From positions 1,240,001-1,304,000 of the forward strand of contig CM000692.1 in the NCBI GenBank assembly GCA_000149225.2: DNA of 64,000 nt, in the 5' to 3' direction. The DNA comes from Lachancea kluyveri NRRL Y-12651. Its lineage: Eukaryota; Ascomycota; Saccharomycetes; Saccharomycetales; Saccharomycetaceae. The notes beneath the pieces are model-generated. The model worked only from the letters and a program-made list of their open reading frames with translations, searched no databases and was not told where the DNA came from. Position 1 is the stretch's first letter; the number at the start of each line of letters is the position of its first letter. This document shows, piece by piece, positions 29,034-38,089 of the stretch. A program made the position numbers and the translations under genes.

Positions 29034-32000
29034 ATGAATGCTGCAGATGAACCGTTAGACCAGTTGGAAGTTGACGAGCTCAACAAACTGGGGGAAATGT
29101 TTGACTTGTTTTGGTTTGACGGATCGGAACCAATAGAGAACAATGCTGATAGCAGCAAATTTTGGTTCAAATTCGAAAAAGGGTTTACTAGCATTAATCC
29201 AGAAAGATGCTTTCCACTAAAAATATCACTAAGGCAAGGAAAAATGCACGAAATTATTACGCAAAGCAATGAAACAAAGAGCTTTGTCCCTAAAAGGGTG
29301 TTAGAACAGGAGTTTGATATTATTGGGCTGACAGACAAAATAAGAGACCCAGAAACCTTGGATGATTCTGATTTAGACATCTTGCTGCCTAGGGACACTG
29401 CAGACCAAAGCTGTGACAGCTCAGATTCCCCTTCAGATTTTTTAGAAACAACACTAGTGATAGCGAAGAACTCACTACACCTTGCAGGAACCGACAAGTA
29501 TCATAAACTGCATACTTCTATTACTGACTGCAGGGTGCTTAATCGTCCAGGATCACAGGATGACACTATATTGTTAACTTTGGCAGATAATAGGGTATAT
29601 TCGTTGCTTTTTGATGAAGATTTACAGCCAAGGGTCTTGCAGTGGTGGTCCCTTAATGACGTGTTCAAAGGGGATGGTTGGGAATTAATAGTCCACCAAT
29701 CTAAAAAACATTTTGTTACAGTGCAGAAAAGTAGTGGCACGATGATGTTTTTTAAGATGATTAATGATTACCATTTTGAATTAATTAACAACATGCATAT
29801 TGACAATGGTTTAATTTTTACCTCAGAATTTTTTCAAAACGACTCTGATTATCATGTAATGTTATTTATAGCTGTGCTTCGTTTGTCCAGGATGATATTT
29901 CTTGTTGTTGAATTTGATTTTGATCATGAAGAAAAGAAAATTGTTCATCCACTCACCCTGTTGGCTGGTAATAAAATTGAAAAGTGTATACCACTTAATC
30001 AAACTCACATGCTTTTGTTTGCAAAAGATACAATTCAGTTGGTCTCCGCAAATCAAATCCTTTCTGGCGAACCATCTTTCAAAACTTTTGAGAGAAGTAT
30101 ATTCGGCGATATTATCGAAAATTATATCGTAGACTCAAACTTGTTGAAAAAAATACGATCAGGTTTTGAAGAGTTTTCGTCTTATAAGCATTGCTCTATA
30201 TTTACGACTTCTAATGGTGCTCTATGCTGTCTTTTGGCCAATGATCAGACTGAAGTTAAGTTCCTTGGCCTAACAAGATTTAAGGGTATCAGAAACGTAA
30301 CGTTGGCAAATAATAAAAATACTGGAGACCTGCATTACAAAGTGATAATTACAAGCTTTGGAAGAACATTTGAGCTTCTGCTTGATTTAAGTAACATCCA
30401 AGAAATAAGCAAAGATTACAAAATTCCCTCCCTTTCGAACATAATTTCAAGGCGTACTATTGATGCAGCACATGTTGATGGTGAAACATTAATGTGTATT
30501 AGGTCGTTGAACAACGACAGAGATGATGAAACGCAATTATGGATGACTTCAGCCTCCTCATTGTCAAAAATTGAAACAAAGAGGTCTATACAAAATACAT
30601 CAACTCTATTTGCTTCTCGGAAGTTTCAAATTTTCAATAGCATTCATGTTATTGACTGCAAAACCTTATCTTCTAGATTGAAAATTAAACTATTTGGCGA
30701 AACATCGATATCTTCTTCTTTCTTAGTCATTGGTACGGATTCTAACTCCCAATCAAAAGCGTATTTGTTAAATATCTCCAATGCATTAGAGGGGCCTGAG
30801 TGTCATGAGTTGAATGACATTTTAAAATATCCTGTTTCTAATACTTTATTATATTTCATCACTGAAGCAAACATTATCCAAATAGTAGATGAAAATGTTT
30901 ATGTTTGTTCTTTGGAGGATGGTCAAGAACCATGGGCTTACAGTCCAGGGTGGAAAATCGATGGTGCAAGGCATTTAGGCGACCAGGTTGTATTATGGAA
31001 TGTTGAATACAATACTGTTGTCTATTGTAGGGATGTCAATACAAGAAAACGTGATGATTTTATATCATTTGAAGGACCTAATGATGACTGGTGCCCGAAA
31101 AATGGCCTCAGATCGGTAGAGTTTCTCTCTGAATCAGAGAAAGAATCCGTACTGTTTTGTGTTACTAGCCTTAAAGTTCACAAGTATAGATGCAAGTCTA
31201 TTGCACCTGGGGTTAAACCTGAGAAAGTTTTTGATGCAGAAGACTTTAATTCCTTAACCAACATCAAAAATCATTTAGTCGCTTGCAGCAGAAATTTGTC
31301 TATGTATGGTACCACCACAAATGAGGAGTGTTTCAAAGCCCAAGCCAAAGCTCATGGTGTGTTAGAGATTAGGCCATATGATGAGGAGCATTTCATTGCT
31401 TTCGGTCCGTTTGAGGTTGTACTATTTGATATCAATACGTGGGAGCAAATAGTAATTGGAGTATCGGGATGCAAAAAAACAAATCCAATTTTGGAGCTTC
31501 GTATCGTCTCTGGGCTAATATTTGTATTATTTGGGGATGGGCTACAAGTTGTTAAACCAACCTACAGAACAAGGACACCGATGAATATCGTCTTAAAATC
31601 TACGAGGAGCAAGAATAAAAAATTCGTGTTTTTAAGGAAAATTAATAGAATGCTGGTTTTGAATATGGAAAAGAAGTTACTAGATTGTATTAAGTTAGAA
31701 AATGGTAAAATTCTATCTTTGGATGTTACGTGTTTGAAAGAATTCGAAAATATATACGATGTTTGCAAACTGGAATCTAAGAGCCGCGGAATAAATCTAG
31801 TGATATGTGGTACCAGAAAAGTTAGGAGTAAAGACCATACAGAGAAGCAGCTTTTGCTCAAGTTAATTGGCATCGTACCGAAGCCAGGGAAACTTTCAGT
31901 GAGGACTATTCATACTTTTTTCACAAACGATGAAGTTACTTCACTAAAAGCGATCAATGAATTCGAGTTTTATGCCAAATCAGATAAAACTTTGACATTG

Positions 32001-32540
32001 TTTAGAATTGAGTCTGATCATTTGGAGAAGAGGACCCAATATTCAACAACCTCTCAAATTTTAGGATATGATGTCACTGAGAAGGTTGTGGCGCTAATCA
32101 CCACTCAATCTGGATTAGAAGGACAGCTTCTCGCAGCTGACGGTACATGGATGCAGTTTCAAGAAAAGAATATGGTTACTAAGCACCGCTACACCAAGAT
32201 AAAAATCATCAACAACAAAGAATTAGTAGTCAGTTCAGAAACTATCGGCAATGAAAAATATTGCAATGAACTGCTACTTTATGAGATTGGCTCTTCGATA
32301 AACATACCTATTAAAAGATTTGGGTCTGCTCTTTTAACACACCCCGTCAGAGACATGGAGTACTGCTCTAAAGACGGAAAACTATATTTGTTACACTCAG
32401 ACGGTTCGATTAGCGTTCTACGAAGGTGTCCTTCCGAAGTTCCTATACACTCCCCCGAATCCCCTAAATTTCCACGCATACAAACAGCAACAGGCCACTG
32501 GAGCATCGGTGTCAACGGTATTAGTGCAATTGATCTATAG
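29034..32540 (+). CDS. MMS1: Mms1, Rtt101 ubiquitin ligase adaptor
   Basis: Mms1 is a DDB1-like adaptor that links the cullin Rtt101 to substrate receptors such as Mms22 and Crt10, and acts in replication-fork repair and histone handling. The 1168-residue protein (S. cerevisiae about 1407) is rich in short beta-strand segments with scattered D/N-rich turns, as expected for multi-propeller proteins, without a crisp WD40 pattern. The sequence is poorly conserved across yeasts, so the name rests mainly on position: it lies directly upstream of RHO1 on the same strand, as YPR164W lies before YPR165W. It ends HWSIGVNGISAIDL. No frameshift or missing block is evident to me, so the shorter length is probably normal in this lineage. 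Confidence 0.82.
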   Translation: MNAADEPLDQLEVDELNKLGEMFDLFWFDGSEPIENNADSSKFWFKFEKGFTSINPERCFPLKISLRQGKMHEIITQSNETKSFVPKRVLEQEFDIIGLTDKIRDPETLDDSDLDILLPRDTADQSCDSSDSPSDFLETTLVIAKNSLHLAGTDKYHKLHTSITDCRVLNRPGSQDDTILLTLADNRVYSLLFDEDLQPRVLQWWSLNDVFKGDGWELIVHQSKKHFVTVQKSSGTMMFFKMINDYHFELINNMHIDNGLIFTSEFFQNDSDYHVMLFIAVLRLSRMIFLVVEFDFDHEEKKIVHPLTLLAGNKIEKCIPLNQTHMLLFAKDTIQLVSANQILSGEPSFKTFERSIFGDIIENYIVDSNLLKKIRSGFEEFSSYKHCSIFTTSNGALCCLLANDQTEVKFLGLTRFKGIRNVTLANNKNTGDLHYKVIITSFGRTFELLLDLSNIQEISKDYKIPSLSNIISRRTIDAAHVDGETLMCIRSLNNDRDDETQLWMTSASSLSKIETKRSIQNTSTLFASRKFQIFNSIHVIDCKTLSSRLKIKLFGETSISSSFLVIGTDSNSQSKAYLLNISNALEGPECHELNDILKYPVSNTLLYFITEANIIQIVDENVYVCSLEDGQEPWAYSPGWKIDGARHLGDQVVLWNVEYNTVVYCRDVNTRKRDDFISFEGPNDDWCPKNGLRSVEFLSESEKESVLFCVTSLKVHKYRCKSIAPGVKPEKVFDAEDFNSLTNIKNHLVACSRNLSMYGTTTNEECFKAQAKAHGVLEIRPYDEEHFIAFGPFEVVLFDINTWEQIVIGVSGCKKTNPILELRIVSGLIFVLFGDGLQVVKPTYRTRTPMNIVLKSTRSKNKKFVFLRKINRMLVLNMEKKLLDCIKLENGKILSLDVTCLKEFENIYDVCKLESKSRGINLVICGTRKVRSKDHTEKQLLLKLIGIVPKPGKLSVRTIHTFFTNDEVTSLKAINEFEFYAKSDKTLTLFRIESDHLEKRTQYSTTSQILGYDVTEKVVALITTQSGLEGQLLAADGTWMQFQEKNMVTKHRYTKIKIINNKELVVSSETIGNEKYCNELLLYEIGSSINIPIKRFGSALLTHPVRDMEYCSKDGKLYLLHSDGSISVLRRCPSEVPIHSPESPKFPRIQTATGHWSIGVNGISAIDL

Positions 32541-32847
32541 ATTACGATGATTATATTATAGTCATTTAATACGTAAAGGTAGGGAAAATTTTTCTTTGAC
32601 CGGCAACCGGTCGGCTTCTTTGCTTTGATTACAATCATAAGGTTTAGAACGGTAGGATACAAAATAAAGCGAAGCACTTTGTTATATTTGCGGGCCTTGC
32701 AACCATAAAAAAATAATTGAAGGGAAGCTAACAGGCTACTGTGTTCTCTGCTTGGATTTTTCTACTTTTGTTACAGCTGCTGCGCTTCTGTTTTAACTTC
32801 ATTGCTCTGTATCCTAACTTCCCTTTTTTCGCATAAGCCTTATAGAG
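32541..32847. promoter_or_regulatory. Promoter of the first RHO1 copy with a GACCGG palindrome
   Basis: 307 bases. GACCGG-CAA-CCGGTC at 32598-32612 is a perfect 6-base inverted repeat with a 3-base spacer. It resembles a Zn2Cys6 site but does not match the Leu3 spacing of two. It is followed by pyrimidine-rich DNA up to the ATG. Confidence 0.4.
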
Positions 32848-33471
32848 ATGACTTACCAAACCGGTAGCAACACTAGAAAGAAATTGGTCATTGTAGGTGA
32901 TGGTGCTTGTGGTAAGACTTGCTTACTTATCGTCTTTTCCAAGGGCCAATTTCCTGAAGTATACGTCCCCACAGTTTTCGAGAATTACGTAACCGATGTC
33001 GAAGTCGATGGTCGCCATGTCGAGCTGACTCTGTGGGATACTGCTGGACAAGAGGACTATGACAGGTTGAGGCCATTCTCCTACCCAGACTCTAATGTTG
33101 TGTTGATCTGTTTTTCGATAGATTTACCCGATTCTCTAGACAACGTTCAAGAAAAGTGGATCAATGAAGTCCTTTACTTCTGTAAGGGTGTTCCGATTAT
33201 CCTGGTTGGTTGCAAGGTCGATCTTAGAGATGACACCCAAACTATTGAAACCCTAAAAGCAATTGGCCAGAGACCAGTTTCCACTACAGATGGCCAGACA
33301 GTTGCCGACAGGATCGGTGCTGTTGGTTACTACGAATGTTCTGCGAAAAGTGGGCTTGGTGTTCGGGAAGTCTTTGAAGCTTCTACCAGAGCTACTCTAA
33401 TGGGTAACTCCAAGACTCTTAGAGGCAAAAAAGGTGGTGAAAGAAAGAAGAGGAAGTGTGTCATTGTATGA
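32848..33471 (+). CDS. RHO1: Rho1 GTPase, upstream tandem copy
   Basis: Rho1 controls glucan synthase, Pkc1 and polarised growth. This 207-residue copy has G1 GDGACGKT (17-24), switch [12 protein letters not shown] (40-50), [19 protein letters not shown], the base-recognition segment CKVDL, an ECSAKS motif, a polybasic tail and the CaaX box CVIV. Compared with S. cerevisiae Rho1 and with the downstream copy it has His57 for Arg, Thr at 49 and 61 for Ala, and Phe for Leu in RPFSYP, all in or near the switch regions. Its codons are less biased than those of copy two. It follows MMS1 as in S. cerevisiae. A tandem RHO1 pair is known in Ashbya gossypii, so the duplication may be old. Confidence 0.95.
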   Translation: MTYQTGSNTRKKLVIVGDGACGKTCLLIVFSKGQFPEVYVPTVFENYVTDVEVDGRHVELTLWDTAGQEDYDRLRPFSYPDSNVVLICFSIDLPDSLDNVQEKWINEVLYFCKGVPIILVGCKVDLRDDTQTIETLKAIGQRPVSTTDGQTVADRIGAVGYYECSAKSGLGVREVFEASTRATLMGNSKTLRGKKGGERKKRKCVIV

Positions 33472-33986
33472 TATGAAATACTCTATGTTCATCTCCTTTC
33501 ATTGCATATTACCACTTTCCACAACTCACTCAAGAATAACAAAAAAAATAGAATCACAAAGAAAGGAAAGAAAAAAAAAAAGAAGCAAGTACAACTTAGA
33601 AGAACGCATTACACTAATTACTTTCTTTTCATGATAATCATTCTCACGCATTCATTTCCTATTAGATACGTCCGTTATTTTCTGCTTTTTTTCTCCATTC
33701 ATTTCTCTCATTTGTAAAACAATACCTAACTGCATGTCATTCCTTTCACGAACATTTACATTATACTGAAGTTAGACGAGTAAATAGTTTATTACTATTA
33801 ATATACAAGTCGCGAATAATTCTATTTTCTATCACATGACCAAACTCCGACGTTATTGCGTCGTATTTCTTCAGCCACCACAAAATTTTTGAGATTTGCA
33901 ACGGGTAAACAAGATCGAACAACCGAACTTTCCTGTTTGACAACCCATTCCTTTGTGGACAACTAACAGAACAACTGACCCAAAAA
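33472..33986. promoter_or_regulatory. Spacer between the two RHO1 genes
   Basis: 515 bases with the 3' end of copy one (A-rich then T-rich tracts) and the promoter of copy two. An ATCACATG word (33831-33838) matches the Cbf1/CDEI consensus; no CDEIII follows, so it is a possible Cbf1 promoter site, not a centromere. Confidence 0.35.
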
Positions 33987-34616
33987 ATGTCTCAACAAGT
34001 GATGAGCAACGCTAGCATTAGAAGAAAGTTGGTTATTGTAGGTGATGGTGCCTGTGGTAAGACTTGTTTATTGATAGTCTTTGCCAAGGGTAAATTCCCT
34101 CAGGTTTATGTCCCAACGGTTTTCGATAACTACGTTGCGGATGTTGAAGTTGATGGTCGCCGTGTCGAGTTGGCCTTATGGGATACCGCTGGTCAAGAAG
34201 ATTATGATAGGTTGAGACCATTGTCCTACCCAGATTCTAACGTTGTGTTGATTTGTTTCTCAATCGATTTGCCAGACTCCTTGGAGAATGTTATGGAGAA
34301 ATGGATTTCTGAAGTCCTACACTTTTGTCAAGGTGTTCCAATCATTCTTGTTGGTTGCAAAGTCGATCTAAGAAATGATCCTCAAGTGGTTGAATCTTTG
34401 AGAACTAACGGTCAGGAGCCTGTTTCTCAAGCCTCTGCGCAGGAGGTCGCAGACCAAATTGGTGCCGTCGAATACATTGAATGTTCTGCCAAGACTGGTT
34501 TTGGTGTTAGAGAGGTTTTCGAAGCAGCCACCAGGGCTTCTTTAATGGGTAAGCAAAACAAAACCAAGAAGTCTAAGTCTTCTGGCAAAAAGAAGAAGAA
34601 GTGTGTCGTCTTGTAA
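33987..34616 (+). CDS. RHO1: Rho1 GTPase, downstream tandem copy
   Basis: This 209-residue copy is closer to S. cerevisiae Rho1 over most of its length (starts [48 protein letters not shown]) and uses more preferred codons, suggesting it is the main, more highly expressed Rho1. One difference stands out: switch I reads [11 protein letters not shown], with Asp where Rho1/RhoA normally has Glu, a residue found in Cdc42 at that position. All G motifs are intact. It ends in a long lysine stretch and the CaaX box CVVL, expected to be geranylgeranylated. The two copies differ at many silent sites, so they are not a recent duplication. It is convergent with MRP2. Confidence 0.97.
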   Translation: MSQQVMSNASIRRKLVIVGDGACGKTCLLIVFAKGKFPQVYVPTVFDNYVADVEVDGRRVELALWDTAGQEDYDRLRPLSYPDSNVVLICFSIDLPDSLENVMEKWISEVLHFCQGVPIILVGCKVDLRNDPQVVESLRTNGQEPVSQASAQEVADQIGAVEYIECSAKTGFGVREVFEAATRASLMGKQNKTKKSKSSGKKKKKCVVL

Positions 34617-35358
34617 GGAAGACATGGGTAAAACGGTACATCACAAAAGCACATGCTTTTTATTTTTATTACAAAACACTGCTACATATTTTCCTTTCCT
34701 GCCCCACTATAATAATCTTATGTTTCTAATGGATAGTGTATTACATACTGAGAATAATCTAAAGAAAGAAAGCGTATGTTAGTCTCATAGGGGCTGCTAA
34801 CTCTACAAGCACAATAAGTGCTTAAAGCTCTGATCTACCATAGATAACAACATTTTAAGCGGAAATTGATCCTTAGATCCTTAGATCCTTGTGTTATGAA
34901 CAACGTTGGCAGAAAAATGTGGCACGCTTTATAGGTAGCTATTGCTAAAAATATGCACAAAAGTAATGAACCCAAAATTTCTACTTTCACTTGACATACT
35001 CAATCAAAACGGGTATCTCAAATGTATTCAGACTTGGATAGTTTGTTGGGGGAGTCGATATTATAATGTACAAAGCGATTGAGCCTCTATATTATCGGTT
35101 TGGGGTCCCTTTATGGGACCAAAGATCTACTGAAAGACTTTGTTTTGTAGTGTCCTTTCTCTCAAGTTCACACGTTTCAGATACTTTTCTATCAGGAGAT
35201 ACACAGGTGGTTATTTTCCTCCGTTAGAATAGTTATATTGTTTATATAGTAGACTGGGGAAATAACGGTGATAGGTCCATTCTTCTTTGGCTGTTAGATT
35301 TGTTTATAAATCTAGATATATACAAGTACAATTCTGGTGATCTCTTGCTGTTGGAAAC
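34617..35358. other. Convergent RHO1-MRP2 3' region, no gene seen
   Basis: 742 bases. An 8-base unit GATCCTTA is repeated about three times near 34868-34891. GTATGT (about 34762) followed by TGCTAAC looks intron-like but joins no open frame. Nothing else is recognisable. Confidence 0.5.
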
Positions 35359-35706
35359 TTACCAAACACCTTTCTTTACACCTGGTAAATCTCCATTCTT
35401 AGCCTTCTCCCTAAACTGCGTTCTGCATAGCCTGAAATCACTTAGAACAAATCTGGAGTGACCAGTCTCAACACACCTGTTTTTGACTTGAGTCATTCTA
35501 GTATAGTTTGGCATAACACTCAACTGCAGTTGTGCTTCTAACCTAGCTCTAGCTGGTAAAGTTGTATTTCTAGCTATGTACTTCAAAGCTCTTGTTGTGA
35601 CTTCATTTTCGGCAAATTGCTGTCTTTTAAAGTTGTCTCTGATAACTCTAGCATTTAAAAAAGTGGATGGCAACTTAGTCTTGATTGGAAATCTAAAATT
35701 ACCCAT
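35359..35706 (-). CDS. MRP2: Mitochondrial ribosomal protein uS14m (Mrp2)
   Basis: Small-subunit (37S) mitochondrial ribosomal protein of the uS14 family. Starting at the ATG at 35706 ([13 protein letters not shown]) the protein is 115 residues, the same as in S. cerevisiae. The frame is open upstream, but only from a non-ATG codon. The C-terminal uS14 signature is clear: [20 protein letters not shown], then [21 protein letters not shown]2 lies between RHO1 and MET16 in S. cerevisiae too (YPR166C). Confidence 0.95.
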   Translation of the reverse strand: MGNFRFPIKTKLPSTFLNARVIRDNFKRQQFAENEVTTRALKYIARNTTLPARARLEAQLQLSVMPNYTRMTQVKNRCVETGHSRFVLSDFRLCRTQFREKAKNGDLPGVKKGVW

Positions 35707-36275
35707 TTTATCTTTGAGGAACTCCCTTTGCAGTCGTCTTGGTAATACCATGCTTTGCCATTCTCGAAAAATTTTCAACTGTTCTGTGTTTTGTATCACT
35801 TCTTACGCAACTGACATCTGTATTCCTGTAGTCAAACCCTTTCTGAGTCTAAATAAACTATTGCCTAAATACAAGAGTTGATTGAAAACGGAGTAATGGT
35901 CTTGTATATCCTTTATAATTTGAACTCTGAAGCTTCAAAGCATTTGATTATTTGAAGAAAAACCCCATGATCAATTTCTCATCTAGATTTGTTGTTTGTG
36001 AAATCTTTACTTTAATTTAATTCCTAATATTATTTTAGAATGACTTTCTAAAACAATAAAATACGATTTGATAACTACGTACTCAGTATTGTTTTTTTTG
36101 TTTATGATTAGTTACAATTAATATCTATAAAACTAAAAAAAAAAAGCGTAAATAACAACCTAGAATTACATTCAAGAAAGCTCCCTAATTGAGGCACACA
36201 ATGTGCCACTTGCTTCAAAATCTAACAGGTTATGTATCTTTGGAAACGTTGAAATAAATATTCTTTTCTGACTTC
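35707..36275. other. MRP2 promoter and MET16 3' region
   Basis: 569 AT-rich bases with several homopolymer tracts (A10 near 36137, T8 near 36093). No gene or recognisable regulatory site seen. Confidence 0.4.
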
Positions 36276-37061
36276 TTACCCAGAGCTCTTCAGAAATTGA
36301 GCAAATCTACTGCTCTCATGAATGCCACACTCAGTCTTGGCCTTGCCCTTCCATCTACCTGCTCTTTCATCTTCGCCTTCCTTAACAGGTTGGGTAGAAT
36401 GATAATCGCCGATAGATCTATAACCCAAGTCGAGTAATTCATTGTATGGAACCTGGTTTTCGTCAATGTATTTTTTCACTTGATCGAAATTCCAGTTAGC
36501 TAGAGGATTGATCTTGATTATACCATTTATCTCATCTATTTCGACAAATTTCAGATTGGAACGTTCACCTCCTTGTGATTTCCTACGGCCAGTGAAAACT
36601 GCAGTAACCTTTAAATCTTTGTAAGCCCTATGTGCTGGTTCAACCTTGACTAGGAAGTCATACTTGTCCTCATCATTTTCCCACAGAAAATCACCATACT
36701 TAGCTGCAAATTCAGCCTCAGTAGATGCATCTTGAGGCTCGAAGACTTGAATAGAATGGCCTCTTGTTTTGTAGTATTTATTTTCTACCTTTTTCAACAA
36801 CTCTAGGGTTTGTGGAAAATGATGTAAAGTATCGATGAAGATCAATGGAACGGCGCTGTCCTTCAAAATTTTAGACAGCATATCAATAGTGGCCAAACCA
36901 GTTAAACCGAATGCAGTAGTTTGAAATAAGTGAGGAAAAGTAGCTAAAGCCCATTGCAAGATTTGCTCAGGAGACTCCATCTCAGAGAGCGATTTATTCC
37001 ATAAATCAAGTTGCTCTTCTGTGACAACTATGTCATTATTCAACTGATAAGACTTAACCAT
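36276..37061 (-). CDS. MET16: PAPS reductase (Met16)
   Basis: Reduces 3'-phosphoadenylyl sulfate to sulfite with thioredoxin during sulfate assimilation. From the ATG at 37061 (MVKSYQLNNDIVVTEEQLDLW) the protein is 261 residues, identical in length to S. cerevisiae. The fold's phosphate-binding start TTAFGLTG lies near 50-57, FIDTLHHFPQT near 75, and the GRRKSQGG motif near 160. The C-terminal catalytic signature KTECGIHESSRFAQF contains the redox-active cysteine of the family. A Cbf1 site TCACGTGA lies 160 bases upstream, consistent with regulation by Cbf1-Met4 as part of the sulfur regulon. Confidence 0.98.
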   Translation of the reverse strand: MVKSYQLNNDIVVTEEQLDLWNKSLSEMESPEQILQWALATFPHLFQTTAFGLTGLATIDMLSKILKDSAVPLIFIDTLHHFPQTLELLKKVENKYYKTRGHSIQVFEPQDASTEAEFAAKYGDFLWENDEDKYDFLVKVEPAHRAYKDLKVTAVFTGRRKSQGGERSNLKFVEIDEINGIIKINPLANWNFDQVKKYIDENQVPYNELLDLGYRSIGDYHSTQPVKEGEDERAGRWKGKAKTECGIHESSRFAQFLKSSG

Positions 37062-37501
37062 GTTTTGGTGGGTATCGTTATTAACTCTAAGTGACCTGCA
37101 ATGACCTGAAGGAAGCAAAGATCATTTAGAAGCAGAAAATATCTTTATTTGTAATTGTACTAGAATTCCACTGTTGGTAAAACTTTTCATCCATCGAATA
37201 AAAGCCATAGTTAAAAATGTTCACGTGATATTACACTACCAATCATCATAAGTAAAAAAGCTTAAACCGAAGAAGATAGTAAGTAGTGAAGTAGGCTGCC
37301 GCTATATATGCAATGTACCTAAACCATATGGCATCACCAGATTAATCCTTTCGTGTTGTGTTCGTTATATTATGTATAACTGGTTTCTTTCTCAATTATG
37401 CTAAAAAAAAATGGAGGCTGTCGTTGTGTTTGATTGGAACTTCTTCGCCCTTTCCATTCGCCAGCAGAAGAAAGGACTGTGATTCATCAACAAGAACAGC
37501 A
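37062..37501. promoter_or_regulatory. MET16-NUT2 divergent promoter with a Cbf1 site
   Basis: 440 bases. The palindrome TCACGTGA at 37221-37228 is a full Cbf1 site (RTCACRTG) and the expected sulfur-regulon control element for MET16. No Met31/32 site (AAACTGTGG) was seen. Confidence 0.7.
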
Positions 37502-37957
37502 ATGCCATCACCAAACTACGAAGAGTTGCAGTCTGATTTAGGTCTATGTGAACAACAAGTAGCCGCTATCGTCGAGTCGTTTATAGAATTGGGCGTCTCA
37601 GTCTACGACTTTCCTGGTACTCCGGAGGCAACACAGGGTATGGTGACCAATTTAAAACGTAATGTCGATAGGTTAAAACAGTTGAACCAACAAAGCAACA
37701 ATCCTGACTCCCAGCTGGGTAATATCAATGTGCCATTGGAGGTACTACAGTATATCGAGGAAGGCCGTAACCCGGATGTCTATACAAGAGAATTTGTCGA
37801 AGCTATTCGCAGATCCAACCAGTACCAAAGAGCGAAGATGCATGGTTTAAAACAGCTGAGGAATACTTTGGCCGATAAGATCGTAGAAGAGTTTCCTGAT
37901 ATGGAGCTTCAAGTCAAGGACATTATCAGAAGAACCAATTCAAATAACCAAAAATGA
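37502..37957 (+). CDS. NUT2: Mediator subunit Med10 (Nut2)
   Basis: Med10 is a small subunit of the Mediator middle module, which bridges activators and RNA polymerase II. From the ATG at 37502 ([14 protein letters not shown]) the protein is 151 residues (S. cerevisiae 157). The family core is unmistakable: [16 protein letters not shown] near 26-41 and the block [19 protein letters not shown] near 95-113. The open frame upstream starts at a non-ATG codon and shows no conservation, so the internal ATG is chosen. It sits between MET16 and JIP5 as in S. cerevisiae. Confidence 0.95.
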   Translation: MPSPNYEELQSDLGLCEQQVAAIVESFIELGVSVYDFPGTPEATQGMVTNLKRNVDRLKQLNQQSNNPDSQLGNINVPLEVLQYIEEGRNPDVYTREFVEAIRRSNQYQRAKMHGLKQLRNTLADKIVEEFPDMELQVKDIIRRTNSNNQK

Positions 37958-38089
37958 TTCGTTAATGGTGAGCTTTAGTACTTTCATTGCTGGAAAATTT
38001 TTCTATCCAAGGTAAGAGACAGTAAAGTTGGGCATCTCATCTATATCAGAGATTAAGCAAATAAAATAAAATTAAATCAAATCAAATCA

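Noticed and set aside
33831-33838. ATCACATG as centromere element CDEI
   Set aside because: No AT-rich CDEII of the right kind and no TTCCGAA-type CDEIII nearby.
34762-34850. GTATGT ... TGCTAAC ... TAG, intron-like, after the second RHO1
   Set aside because: A 15-codon open stretch precedes the donor, but every acceptor leads quickly to a stop.
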